A stretch of DNA of 64,000 bases from UTCFX2 sp002050125 (GCA_027494035.1 JAOSJQ010000012.1:48550-112549), one strand, 5' to 3'. Counted from the stretch's first letter, positions 55,890-64,000 are shown. Numbers and translations: made by a program. Notes: a model not told the origin generated them from the sequence alone.

Positions 55890-56064
55890 GACGCGCTCCT
55901 TGATGGCAGACCCTCGCAACGTGCTCGTAGGCTGGCGGACAGCGCAGAGGGGGGGACCCGTCAAAGAAAGACGGCGGGAGGCGTGACGTTGCCAGGTTCG
56001 TAGCGTTGGCCTAGGGAGGGGTTCCTCGGCGGGGGCGCAGTCTTAGGCGAGTGGTTCTCTGGTC

Positions 56065-56091
56065 CATCTTTCGCCGCCTGTGCGAAAGATG
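56065..56091. repeat. Perfect 10-bp inverted repeat in the divergent intergenic region
   Basis: CATCTTTCGC (56065-56074) and GCGAAAGATG (56082-56091) around a 7-base loop. It lies between the minus-strand row and the plus-strand phage genes, in a gene-free stretch (55890-56569) that also holds the iteron-like repeats. It may be an operator or a replication-origin hairpin. Confidence 0.5.
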
Positions 56092-56394
56092 AGCACCAGA
56101 GTACCGCTCGCCGGTCTTTGATGGGGCGGAGACCCGCGCTGTAGGATCGCCGCGCGTCGGCACGTTGCGGGGAGAGCTAGTGTGACGGTCGAGGGACACG
56201 CTCTGTCGGGCGTGCGAAGTCGCGGGCGCTCAGGATAGCGGTGGGCGCTCGCGATAGCAGGGAATGAGGTGGAGAGCACCCTGTTGCCGCGGAGCTACCG
56301 CCTCTGAGCACAGCTCTGCTCCTCGTTGGGTTGGTTTGAGCCCCATTCTTCTCCCGTGTTCACGGTTCCTGAGATTTGTCAATAGGCCAGATCG

Positions 56395-56432
56395 GGTCTA
56401 CACGCACGGGTCTACACGATCTGGTCTACACG
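56395..56432. promoter_or_regulatory. Three iteron-like direct repeats with 14-bp period
   Basis: GGTCTACACG occurs at 56395-56404, 56409-56418 and 56423-56432, each exactly 14 bases apart. The array lies 138 bases before the first structural phage gene. Such evenly spaced repeats bind a regulator or a replication initiator. A TTGTCA lies just upstream (about 56376-56381). Confidence 0.65.
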
Positions 56433-56569
56433 TGCGGGGCTATAGCAAATCCTCTTTTTGCCTTACGATGAGAGTGCTTCCTGGTCCTGGTCGGGGCTGT
56501 GTTCCTCCCCCCACCCACAGCCCTGACCAGCTTTCAGTCGGCGGGGGGAGGGAAGAAGGAGACAGTGGA

Positions 56570-56878
56570 ATGCTGGTGAGGTTTCCGGTGTGCATCGTCA
56601 CCGACCTGCGCAACTCGAAGGACGGGCAGTCGCAGTACGTGACGCTCATCGAAGGCGGCGGGGCGGAGTACCAGTTCTCGGCCCGCCCGCACGACCCGGA
56701 GTTTCCGTGCGACGCCATCGCCCGACTCAAGCCGTTCATGGACGGCATGGACAAGTGCGAGGTGGAGGCGGAGGTGCGCGGCTTCATGTGGTCGGGCGAC
56801 GGCGACAAGCCGCGCCAGCTGATGACCCTGCGCCGGGTGGCGGTCAAGCCAGCGGGCAACAGTCCGGCCAGCAAGTAG
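56570..56878 (+). CDS. Small phage protein in the position of the ssDNA-binding protein
   Basis: 102 residues from ATG 56570, behind AAGGAGAC. LVRFPVCIVTDLRNSKDGQS, QYVTLIEGGGAEYQFSARPH, KCEVEAEVRGFMWSGDGDKP, RQLMTLRRVAVKPAG: a beta-rich pattern compatible with a small OB-fold. In filamentous phages the ssDNA-binding protein pV (87 residues in Ff) lies directly before the coat genes, as this gene does. No sequence match to pV is claimed; the assignment is positional. Confidence 0.5.
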   Translation: MLVRFPVCIVTDLRNSKDGQSQYVTLIEGGGAEYQFSARPHDPEFPCDAIARLKPFMDGMDKCEVEAEVRGFMWSGDGDKPRQLMTLRRVAVKPAGNSPASK

Positions 56879-56924
56879 CCGGTGAGCGTTCGGTGGGTGG
56901 GGGGTAGTGTGAGGAGTGAAGGGG

Positions 56925-57155
56925 ATGCGTAAGGTCGTTCTGCTGGTGGCGGTGGTGGCGGTGCTGGCCCTGACGGCGGTGCCCGCCTTCGCCCAGATCA
57001 CGCCGACGCCGATCATGACCGACACGGCGGACAGCCTGCTCGACTCGGTGCTGGGCTTCATCGGCTCCAGCGGGCTGGGCGTCATCGTGGCGGCGGGGGC
57101 GATCATCGGCCTGTTCGGGGTGGTGATGCGCAAGCTGAAGGGCGCGGTGCGCTAG
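56925..57155 (+). CDS. pVIII-like major coat protein
   Basis: 76 residues from ATG 56925. A classical signal peptide (RKVVLLVAVVAVLALTAVPA then FAQ) is followed by a 53-residue mature protein: acidic amphipathic start (TDTADSLLDSVLGFIGSS), one membrane helix (LGVIVAAGAIIGLFGVVM) and a basic tail (RKLKGAVR). Size, signal peptide and charge order are those of the filamentous-phage major coat protein. GAGGAG lies eight bases upstream. It would be inserted in the membrane and packed round ssDNA on extrusion. Confidence 0.7.
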   Translation: MRKVVLLVAVVAVLALTAVPAFAQITPTPIMTDTADSLLDSVLGFIGSSGLGVIVAAGAIIGLFGVVMRKLKGAVR

Positions 57156-57233
57156 CGGGGAGTGCGCCACTCCCCAGGTGGAGCTGCCCGGTCCGGCGCG
57201 TGTCGGGCAGTTGGTTAGCAGGAGGCAGGTGCG

Positions 57234-57365
57234 GTGACGATTGACGAGATCTTCGCGCGGGTCTACGACCTGATCAACATGCTGGAGCTGATGCCCTACA
57301 TCCGGGCGGCGATCATCGTCACGGTGACGGCCTTCCTGGTGCGGCAGCTCTTCACGCGGGGGTAG
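57234..57365 (+). CDS. Small one-helix membrane protein (pVII/pIX-like)
   Basis: 43 residues from GTG 57234, behind GCAGGAGG. TIDEIFARVYDLINMLELMP then YIRAAIIVTVTAFLVRQLFT: an amphipathic N-terminus and one membrane helix. The length and place next to the coat gene fit the small tip proteins pVII or pIX of filamentous phages. The next gene starts two bases after its stop. Confidence 0.6.
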   Translation: MTIDEIFARVYDLINMLELMPYIRAAIIVTVTAFLVRQLFTRG

Positions 57366-57367
57366 GC

Positions 57368-57557
57368 ATGGACTACGGCATTCTGCTGATGGCCTGGATC
57401 CTCAGCCTGTTTCTTCGCCCGCTTCGGGTTGCACTACTCATTGGGCTTCCTGTATGTGGCGTCGCAGGTGACGGACTGGCAGCAGTTCGCAGCGCTGGCG
57501 GTCCTGCTGGTCGTGGGAGCGCTGTGGCGTGAGCTGCAGAAGACGGTCGAGCAGTAG
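57368..57557 (+). CDS. Small membrane protein, one frame break
   Basis: From ATG 57368: DYGILLMAWILSLF, then an extra T in TTT at 57410-57412 breaks the frame; removing it gives FARFGLHYSLGFLYVASQVT and FAALAVLLVVGALWRELQKT VEQ, stop 57555-57557. About 62 residues with two membrane segments. A second minor coat or assembly protein is likely. The DNA encoding its end (GALWRELQKT) is echoed 73 bases later (GALWHELHKT), a small duplication that overlaps the start of the next gene. Confidence 0.55.
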
Positions 57558-57605
57558 CCTGGCCGCGAAGGTGCGGGCGCGAAGCAGTGACGGGAGCGCT
57601 GTGGC

Positions 57606-58892
57606 ATGAACTCCACAAAACACTTGCGAATGGGCCTGGCCCTGGTCGGAGGGCTCCTGGTAGCTGCTCTCGGCGCAGCGGGCGCTGGTTGGGCGTTGGC
57701 GCAGGAAGCGACGGAGACGCCCTTCGCCACGCGTACGCTCATCGCCCTGCCCACCGCGACGCCCGTCACGCCGACGGCGACCCTCACCCCGACCCCCCAG
57801 CTGCCGCCCTGGCTGCCCTACTGGGCGGGGGCGAGCTGGCAGGTGGTGCCCACCTCAGCCGAGCAGCCGGGCTGCCCGGACTGGGCGCAAGCCGATGTGG
57901 ACGTCTCGGCGCTGGATTACCGCTGGATAGCGGCCTGCCGCGACTGCCTGCCGGGGGCGGTCATCAATCCCCTCCACACCCCGGAGCCCTGGCGGCGCAC
58001 GCCGACGGTAGGGCCGGTGGCGGCCTGGTCGCTGCACTCCACGCTGGATGTCCAGATGGGGCGGCAAGCGGGCGACGCGCCCTACGTGCAGCAGGTGGAG
58101 GTCTTCCCGCCGAGAGCCGCGACGTGGTCGGGGTGGTCTTCACCGCCTACCACAACGGCGGCGGCGCGTGCGACCTGCGCATCCTGGGCGACCGCGCGGG
58201 GTCGCCGGTGGCCTCTGACCACTGGCTGGCGGCGGGGCAGACCTGCTTCGGGCCGGATGAAGCCTGTTCGCTGCTGGCGCCGGGGTCCATTCATCCCTCC
58301 TCGCTGTACCGGCTGGTGCCGAAGGGCAACCAGCTGGCATTGAGTTTGCGCCTGGGCGGCTACCCCGACGACTGCGGGACGGATACCTGGCAGTTGAACA
58401 ACCTCAAGTGGATTGGGGTGCAGTACGAAACGCCGACAGCAACCCCGACAGCTACGGCGGTGGCGGTGGAGAGCGACTACGCCCTGACCTGCCCCATCCA
58501 GTGGCTGAGTGAGGCGGAGAGTACTGCGACGTATGTCGACACCCTGGAGTACTCCGGGGATGGGGGCCTGGGCCTGGCCTGGCCCTACGGCGACCACGAC
58601 ATCGTCTACGGGGTGGTGTTCCGCCCGGCATTCAGCGAGCCGGACGACCTGGCCTTTCCGGTGGGCAACCAGGGCGCGTGCGGGCTGAGCCTGTTCGCCA
58701 ACACCTCCGGGGCGGCGGCGCTGGTCGAGGACCGGCTGTACTGCGCCGGGTCTTACGGGGCCTGCGCGGCGGCGACGGGGGGCGAGCAGTTCCAGTGGTT
58801 CGAGCTGCCCGACAATGGCCTGGGACCTGGCTCGCGCGCCGGGCTGCTTCGAGTTGGGCCTCGAAGTGTACCCCGCTTCGGCGGACAGCTAG
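57606..58892 (+). CDS. pIII-like secreted adsorption protein, N-terminal part
   Basis: Signal peptide (RMGLALVGGLLVAALGAAGA, ALAQ) and a TP linker (TPTATLTPTPQLPPWLPYWA), then beta-rich domains with Cys pairs. A break near 58105 leads to DVVGVVFTAYHNGGGACDLR and CSLLAPGSIHPSSLYRLVPK, with a second related domain (DIVYGVVFRPAFSEPDDLAF, GACGLSLFANTSGAAALVED), and a +1 break near 58820 leads to ARAPGCFELGLEVYPASADS and TAG at 58890. Two GVVF-containing domains repeat the same fold. This is the place of the receptor-binding protein pIII. The TAG may be a mutation, since the same frame goes on. Confidence 0.6.
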
Positions 58893-59855
58893 GTGCGTCT
58901 CGACGCCCAGTTCATCGTCGATTTGCCTGGGCCGGAGTGCGGGGTGGCCCCGCAGCCGACGCCGGAGCATAATCCTACGCCTACCAGTACGCCGTATGCT
59001 CAGTTTTTCGTGGGTGCGCCTATTCGCTTTGACAAAACGTGGTCGGGTAGTCCGTATGCGCTGTGCAAGACTGAATATAACGTGCCGGGCGTGCTCGTTG
59101 GGGCCTGGGTGACGCATACGAATGTGGGTTCTCTGAATGTCAAGCGAATGAATGGTTCCGGGGTGTCGTGTCCAGGTAAGGAAGTTTGGAACGACACGTC
59201 AGACAATCAGCACGTGGGGTCGCCTGACCAATGTAGCGCGGTGTCGTATGCGGGCAGAACGCGGGAGCAGATTTGTGACAGTGTGCGGTCGTCGTTTCTG
59301 GCGGCCATAGGGCAAGCGTGGCCGGGCTATGTGTCGAATGGTGTGTCCTACGCTGGCGCGTTTACCAGTAACATGCCGATGGCTGCGGGCAGTGATGCGC
59401 GGTTCACGTTTGAAAGCACGTACAATCACGGGGCGGGCTATTGGTACGTGGTGCCCATTTTCTATGGTTTGCCGCCTGCTGTGGAGCCGACGCCGACGCC
59501 AGTTCCTGCCTCGCCGACCCCGCGCCCCGCCCTGACGCCCACGCCCGCCCTGGCCGGGAACCTGTGCGCGTACGTGGCCCTGCGCCAGCGCGAGAGCATC
59601 TTCGCGGGCTCCGACCCCGGCTCGTGGGCCATCGAGCCGGACTACGAGCACCAGACGTGCTACACCCTGGTGCCGCGCGTGTCGGTCGGCCTGCCCGACG
59701 CCCTGGGGGGCGGGCACATCGGCTGGCCCGCCATGAAGATGTGCGTCGTGTGGATCCGCTTCCCGAGCATCACCCTGCTGGGCATCAAGCTGTCCTTCGA
59801 CCTGATGCTCGTGCCCGTCTTCGTCTACATCCTGGGCTGGATCCGCCGCTTCTGA
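58893..59855 (+). CDS. pIII-like adsorption protein, C-terminal part with membrane anchor
   Basis: Directly behind the TAG, in frame, from GTG 58893: RLDAQFIVDLPGPECGVAPQ, a TP linker, then a domain with GAPIRFDKTWSGSPYALCKT and YNHGAGYWYVVPIFYGLPPA, a second TP linker, and a C-terminal domain (CAYVALRQRESIFAGSDPGS) ending in a membrane helix (TLLGIKLSFDLMLVPVFVYI, LGWIRRF). A C-terminal anchor with a short basic tail is the hallmark of pIII. No ribosome site precedes the GTG, so I think it is one gene with the previous entry. Confidence 0.55.
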   Translation: MRLDAQFIVDLPGPECGVAPQPTPEHNPTPTSTPYAQFFVGAPIRFDKTWSGSPYALCKTEYNVPGVLVGAWVTHTNVGSLNVKRMNGSGVSCPGKEVWNDTSDNQHVGSPDQCSAVSYAGRTREQICDSVRSSFLAAIGQAWPGYVSNGVSYAGAFTSNMPMAAGSDARFTFESTYNHGAGYWYVVPIFYGLPPAVEPTPTPVPASPTPRPALTPTPALAGNLCAYVALRQRESIFAGSDPGSWAIEPDYEHQTCYTLVPRVSVGLPDALGGGHIGWPAMKMCVVWIRFPSITLLGIKLSFDLMLVPVFVYILGWIRRF

Positions 59856-59862
59856 GGTCGCC

Positions 59863-60012
59863 ATGGAAGAAGAGTTCTACCTGCTGGGCAACATCTATAT
59901 GTTCGACAGCGTGGTCATCCAGGTCGGGCTGTACCTGACGGCGATGTTCATCGCCATCAAGGTGGGCATCGTCCTGCTGAGCCACGTCAAGTCGTTCCTC
60001 TGGCCGTTCTGA
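59863..60012 (+). CDS. Small membrane protein in pVI position
   Basis: 49 residues from ATG 59863: EEEFYLLGNIYMFDSVVIQV, GLYLTAMFIAIKVGIVLLSH, VKSFLWPF. One long hydrophobic stretch with an acidic front. In Ff phages pVI (112 residues) lies between pIII and pI; this protein occupies that place but is shorter. Confidence 0.55.
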   Translation: MEEEFYLLGNIYMFDSVVIQVGLYLTAMFIAIKVGIVLLSHVKSFLWPF

Positions 60013-60025
60013 GAGGGGGTGCGCC

Positions 60026-60776
60026 GTGCTGGTCAACGGGCTGCCGTTCCTCTCCCTGGTGCGCACCGAGCGGGTGTGCTACTTCGGCGGGCGCACGGGG
60101 TCGGGCAAGACCGCCCTGGCCTTCCGCGTGGCCTACGAGCTGGTGCGGACGGGCTTCTCGCGCTACCTGCTGACCAACGTGCCCCTGCGTGTGGGCCGAC
60201 AGCCCATTGGATGTGCAGGTGCGCGATGGGCAGTACCTGGACGTGTGCATCGTCCTGGACGAAGCCGGGCAGTTCCTGAGGATGGGGCGGGATGCGGAAG
60301 CCTTCATCTCGGCCATGCGCAAGCTCAACGTCGTCCTGCTGCTGCCCTCGCACCGCCCGGTGCCGCGCAGCTGCGACCAGCTGCGCGTGCGCATGGTCTT
60401 CGATTTCACCCTGGTCGGCTTGCCGGTGTGGTTGTATGCCGTGCGCTACCGCCTGGAAAAGGGGGCGGACAAGTACTATCTGTGGTGGGTGCGACCGGGC
60501 GAGATCTTCGGGGTGTACGACACGCAGTACTTCGCCACGGGCGACGCCGGGCTGTCCGACTGGATGGCCGAGGAGAAGGCGAAGCTGGCCAACGCAGGCG
60601 GGTCGTATGCCGGGGTGCGCGGCTACCGCGGCCAGCAGCAGAGCAGCATGGCGGGCGAGGATACAGCCATCTTCGACGCGGGGGCCGAGCGGCTGGCTGA
60701 CGCGGTGCAGGCGCTCGAAGAGGTGGCCGACCGCCTGTCCGAGCAGCCCAGAGGGCGGAGGAAGCGCGGGCGATGA
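60026..60776 (+). CDS. Zot/pI-like phage assembly ATPase, one frame break
   Basis: From GTG 60026. Walker A GGRTGSGKTALAFRVAYELV (residues about 21-40), then an extra C in CCCC at 60182-60185; corrected, CVWADSPLDVQVRDGQYLDV leads to the Walker B VCIVLDEAGQFLRMGRDAEA, then AMRKLNVVLLLPSHRPVPRS and VWLYAVRYRLEKGADKYYLW. This is the zonula-occludens-toxin/pI family that drives assembly and export of filamentous phages. About 250 residues, without an obvious membrane helix, which the next gene may supply. It overlaps the next gene by ATGA. Confidence 0.8.
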
Positions 60777-61719
60777 GCGAGCAGGTCACCTCCTTCAAGG
60801 CGTGGTGGGCCGATGGCGGGCGCATCGGCGGGGGCTGGCTGCGCGGCTCGCAGAAGCCCGCCCACCTGTTCCCCTACACGACCGCCGAGCGGCGGCCTGG
60901 CATCCGCTGGTGGGCGATTGCCCTGTTCGTGCTGGCCGTGGCGGGCATGGTCTGGTACGTCAACACCCTGCTGGGGGTGCTGGGCGGCGCGGGCAGACAG
61001 GCGCGAGAGCACGCCGCGGGCGGGCTGATTCCCGGCCTGGGGGAAGCTATCCAGACGAACCCGACTCCTGCGGCTGGGATTCTCTGGGGTGGCGAGCCGC
61101 TGGCGGTGGCTGACCTGGGCAGTGTGGCCGAGCGGGTCAACGTGCGGCGGCGGTCTGAGCTGGAGCGGGCTGAGGAAGTCGTCGTGGTCAATGACCAGAT
61201 TGGGGAGCCCACTGCTATCTCGTCGGCGGCAGAGGTGGCGGCTGATCTACCCGATCCGCTGAGTGAGCCGCAGATTGTCATCGTCCGCCTGCGCTCCTAC
61301 TGGCCGGACGATGGGCCGGACTACCGCTTCCTGGCCCTGCTCAACTACGTCTCGCTGCGCTGGGGCGGCTGTGCCAGCCGCGGGGGGATGAGGACCACAA
61401 GGCCGACTGGCCGCTGGCCCCGGTGTGGCTGCTGCTGCGCGACCTGGTCGATGACTGGTCGCTGCACTACGACCGGCTGGCCGAGCGGGAGTATGTGTTC
61501 GACCCGGACATCAAGGAGGACTATCTGCGTTTCGTGACGGGGGCGCTGGCTGGCTTGCAGGTGCGGGTGGGGTATGAGCGGGGCAAGGACGGACCGGCCA
61601 GCATGGCCCAGGCCCTGTCCTACCTGCACGGGGAAGGGCATACGATGGATGAGATTGGACAGCGGGCGGTGCGCAAGTGGGAAGTGTTCTCGCGGCTGGC
61701 GCGGAGGTCGGGGACATGA
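60773..61719 (+). CDS. Membrane protein of the phage assembly operon, one frame break
   Basis: From ATG 60773: a basic N-terminus (FKAWWADGGRIGGGWLRGSQ), one membrane helix (WWAIALFVLAVAGMVWYVNT), and a periplasmic or cytoplasmic part (ADLGSVAERVNVRRRSELER, IVIVRLRSYWPDDGPDYRFL). A break in GGGGGG near 61378 leads to DEDHKADWPLAPVWLLLRDL and DPDIKEDYLRFVTGALAGLQ, ending LSYLHGEGHTMDEIGQRAVR. About 315 residues. It may complement the Zot ATPase, which in Ff has its own membrane helix. No family recognised for the C-terminus. Confidence 0.5.
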
Positions 61720-61925
61720 GCGGAGGCACTCGCGTGGAATACCGGGCGCCTTCTCCGGAGGTGCTGGAGCACTTCGTGCGCGATTTCTACCGGGAGTACT
61801 CCGACGTGCGACCGGACCGCGAGGACGTGCTGGCCTTCACCGGCTTCCTCAAGGCGGTCTCCCGAGCGCTGGCCAAGGACCTGACGCGCAAGGCCAACGG
61901 GGGATTTGACAGCGGAGTCGAGTGA
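61716..61925 (+). CDS. Small hypothetical phage protein
   Basis: 69 residues, start overlapping the previous stop (ATGA). GGTRVEYRAPSPEVLEHFVR, DFYREYSDVRPDREDVLAFT, GFLKAVSRALAKDLTRKANG: soluble, helical and charged. No family recognised. Last gene of the structural operon. Confidence 0.5.
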   Translation: MSGGTRVEYRAPSPEVLEHFVRDFYREYSDVRPDREDVLAFTGFLKAVSRALAKDLTRKANGGFDSGVE

Positions 61926-61952
61926 GTGTAAGCTGGGTGCATTGGTAAAGGC

Positions 61953-61985
61953 GAGCGCCAGGGTATTGATCCTACCCCGGCGCTC
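61953..61985 (+). terminator. Strong hairpin after the phage operon
   Basis: GAGCGCC (61953-61959) pairs with GGCGCTC (61979-61985), extended inside by GGGT/ACCC. It lies 27 bases after the last operon gene and 111 before the recombinase. There is no T-run, so it may be a terminator of another kind or a replication hairpin. The rest of 61926-62096 shows nothing else. Confidence 0.5.
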
Positions 61986-62096
61986 CGGCCGATGCACTAG
62001 AGGGAGTAGCGCACCGACCACCGGCAGACTCTAGCGTGTTTGGTGGCCCGGCGCTAATGACTGTCAGCGGTTCCACGAACACAGGAGGAGTCTGTC

Positions 62097-63841
62097 ATGC
62101 CGCGCAAGTCTCGCATCCCCGTAGAACGCACCGTCGCCCTCGTCTACATCCGCCAGTCCTTCACCAAAGATGAGAATGACAAGGCCAGCCCGGAGCGGCA
62201 GCTGGCCCTCGCCGAAGCGCGCGTCGCTGAGGAAGGCTGGCAGGGCGAGATCTATCTCGACGTGGAGGGCCACAAGTCCGCCCGCTTCGTCAACAACCGC
62301 CCCGGCTGGCTGGAGATGAAACAGCGCCTGGCTGACCCGGACGTGGTCGCCCTGGTGGCCTACGACCTGGCGCGCCTGCACCGCCAGGGCTGGCGCATCG
62401 GCGACCTGCTCGACCAGCTGGGACCATTACGGCGTGCAGGTTGGTCTTCACCCGTCCCGGCTACAACATGGACACCTCGACGCGCAACGGCAAGTTCATG
62501 GCCCAGATCGTGGCCATGCTCGATGAAGCCTACGCCGAGGATATCGCCCAGCGCACGCAAGGCGGCATGGCCTACCGCAAGGGCGCAGGGCAAGAGCGGT
62601 GGGCAGCAACGCCCTTCGGCACGGTGCGCAACGAGGAGGGCTTCCTCAAGCCCTCGGATGGGGGAGCCTGGTTCATCCCGGAGACGGGCCAGTTCCTCAA
62701 GGGTGCGCACGACGAGCCGCTAACTGAGGGGGCGGTCTGGCGCAGCTACTACCTGTGCGCGGGCTACATCCTGCGGATATTTCGCCGAGAACCAGGCTGG
62801 GCCTGAGAAGATAGCCTACCGGCTCAACGAGGAGGGCTGGCCCTTCCGCGACCGCAAGGGCAACCCGCGCCCCGTCAGCCAGGAGGATGTGCGCCGGGTG
62901 GTGGCCAACTGGCCGGAGTATGGCGGGCTGGTGCCGGAGAAGCGGGCCAGGACCGCTCGGCCTATGATGATGCCACCGACCCTTCGACCTGATTGAGTCG
63001 CGGGCGGTGTTCCCTGGGCTGCTCGAACAGGTGGCGCTGGTCCGCGCAGCGCTCGCGCGAGCCGGTCGACACGGGCATCCAGATGCGGACGCGGACCTAT
63101 CCCCTGCGCGGGGTGGTCTACTGCGCCCACTGCGAGGCGCAGGCTAAGGCGCAGGACAATCCGGGGCTGCGCACGCGGCTGACGGGCGCGCTGGACCCGC
63201 GTGGCAAGCGGCGCTACAAGCACATGGCGGGGGTGACCTGCGGGGTGACCAACCGTACCGTCCCGGCGGATGACATTGAAGCGGAAGTCGGGCGGCTGCT
63301 CAAGCTGCTGACCGTGCGCGAGGACGCGCTGGAGTACCTCACCGAGTTGGCCATGCTCTCCAGGGCGGAGCTCGGCCCTGACGCGGAGGAAGAAGACCTG
63401 GAGCAGCGCAAGCGGGATGAGATCGCCCTGTGCCAGCGGCGCATCGACGCGGCGGTGCACCTGTACGGCGACGGGCGCATCGCGCGGGAGGAGTACCTGC
63501 GCCGGGTGGAGGAGAACGAGCGGCAGATCGTCCACTGGCAGGCGCGGACCACAGAGAGCGAGCGCAAGGCGCTGGAACTGTCGATGTGCATCGAGGCGGT
63601 CAACCGCATCTCCTCGCTGTGGGACACGGCGGACGACGAAGACCGGCAGGGCATGCCCAGCACCTGTTCACCGAGATTGTGTTCGACCTGGACACGCGGC
63701 GGATTGTCAGCTACAAGCCCGCCGTGGGCCGATGACTTCCTGATGCTGCGCATGGAGTTGTACTACAACGAGTTGGGGGCTGGAGCCGGACAGAGGGGGT
63801 ATGAAAGCGGCCCTGGAAAGCAAGAAACAACACCCTTCTAG
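62097..63841 (+). pseudogene. Large serine recombinase/integrase, about six frame breaks
   Basis: Start ATG 62097 behind AGGAGGAG. The resolvase domain shows VALVYIRQSFTKDENDKASP with the catalytic Ser in YIRQS, then LVAYDLARLHRQGWRIGDLL; after breaks, GVQVVFTRPGYNMDTSTRNG, the recombinase domain (KIAYRLNEEGWPFRDRKGNP RPVSQEDVRRVV), a zinc ribbon (LRGVVYCAHCEAQ ... MAGVTCG) and a coiled coil (EIALCQRRIDAAVHLYGDGR), and the end LWDTADDEDRQGM, IVFDLDTRRIVSY, DDFLMLRMELYYNELGAGAG. Breaks lie near 62430, 62775, 62960, 62990, 63060, 63655 and 63720. It would integrate the element at the adjacent tRNA gene. Confidence 0.85.
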
Positions 63842-63856
63842 GATGTTGTAATGCGA

Positions 63857-63929
63857 TGCCCCATAGGGGACTCGAACCCCTGTTTCCGCCTTGAGAGGGC
63901 GATGTCCTGGGCCGCTAGACGAATGGGGC
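63857..63929 (-). tRNA. tRNA-Glu (anticodon CUC)
   Basis: The reverse strand folds as a full cloverleaf of 73 bases: acceptor GCCCCAT/ATGGGGC, D-loop with CTAGCGG, anticodon stem CGCC/GGCG with loop CTCTCAA (anticodon CUC), and T-arm CAGGGG-TTCGAGT-CCCCT. The 3' end faces the serine recombinase, whose stop lies 15 bases away. It is the likely attachment site. The last 70 bases of the window carry no feature. Confidence 0.95.
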
Positions 63930-64000
63930 TGCGCAACATGCCGCATTGTACCAGTCCCCTCCCTGCGTCCAAGCCATGATTCTCCCGTCTTCCCCCGTTC

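Larger units (their letters stand above)
53458..63929 (+). mobile_element. Filamentous-phage-like prophage with serine recombinase
   Basis: Unit formed by the HTH gene, the minus-strand accessory row, the iterons, the pVIII/pIII/Zot operon and the recombinase against tRNA-Glu. No replication initiator (pII-type) and no secretin (pIV) are seen. The left edge is uncertain: no att copy is found near 53 kb, and the nearest copy of the tRNA end is at 35.95 kb, so the true element may include the RHS region. Confidence 0.6.

Overview
The window reads like a chromosome segment of a Chloroflexota (Anaerolineae-like) bacterium; this is inference. The grounds are secreted proteins with Thr/Pro-rich linkers (TPTPTETP type), many secreted WD40/PD40 propellers, large RHS proteins, and a WYL-regulated type I CRISPR-Cas locus with a PF10040-like Cas6. 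Many genes are split by single-base frame breaks, more often an extra base and often in G or C runs. I annotate such genes end to end and give the break points; I cannot tell assembly error from real decay.

1-6 kb: chromosomal remnants (C-terminal part of a GH38 alpha-mannosidase, a RuBisCO-like protein, a G/C homopolymer patch, a truncated SDR epimerase, a tyrosine recombinase). 6-21.8 kb: a complete type I cas operon (WYL regulator, cas3, cas8-like, cas7, cas5, cas6, cas1, cas2, cas4), its leader and a 65-repeat CRISPR array split by an IS630-family element sitting inside one spacer. The array ends in a truncated repeat next to the left end of an IS110-family element, which runs into a toxin C-terminus with its likely immunity gene. 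23.9-25.9 kb: a phage tail-like gene pair.

26.2-36.2 kb: an older island, mostly on the minus strand. It has phage-accessory genes at its left end, then two tandem copies of a two-gene secreted module (beta-helix protein with an HELGH zincin motif, followed by a secreted WD40 protein), and ends at a serine-recombinase remnant beside a 15-bp att-like sequence. 36.2-53 kb: a tail-fibre-like gene pair and a 9.7-kb RHS polymorphic toxin gene, followed by displaced C-terminal cassettes: an unknown toxin with a secreted PD40 propeller, a SleB-like wall hydrolase with a lipoprotein, and a toxin-less RHS stub. One RHS stub carries a 98-bp MITE-like insertion.

53.4-63.9 kb: a prophage whose gene order (small protein, pVIII-like coat, small membrane proteins, pIII-like adsorption protein, pVI-like protein, Zot/pI ATPase) is that of a filamentous phage. 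It is preceded by a minus-strand row of small genes separated by a repeated hairpin/terminator unit and ends with a serine recombinase against tRNA-Glu(CUC). The 15-bp att-like sequence occurs at 35.95 kb and at the tRNA, each beside a related recombinase, which suggests tandem islands stacked at one tRNA gene.
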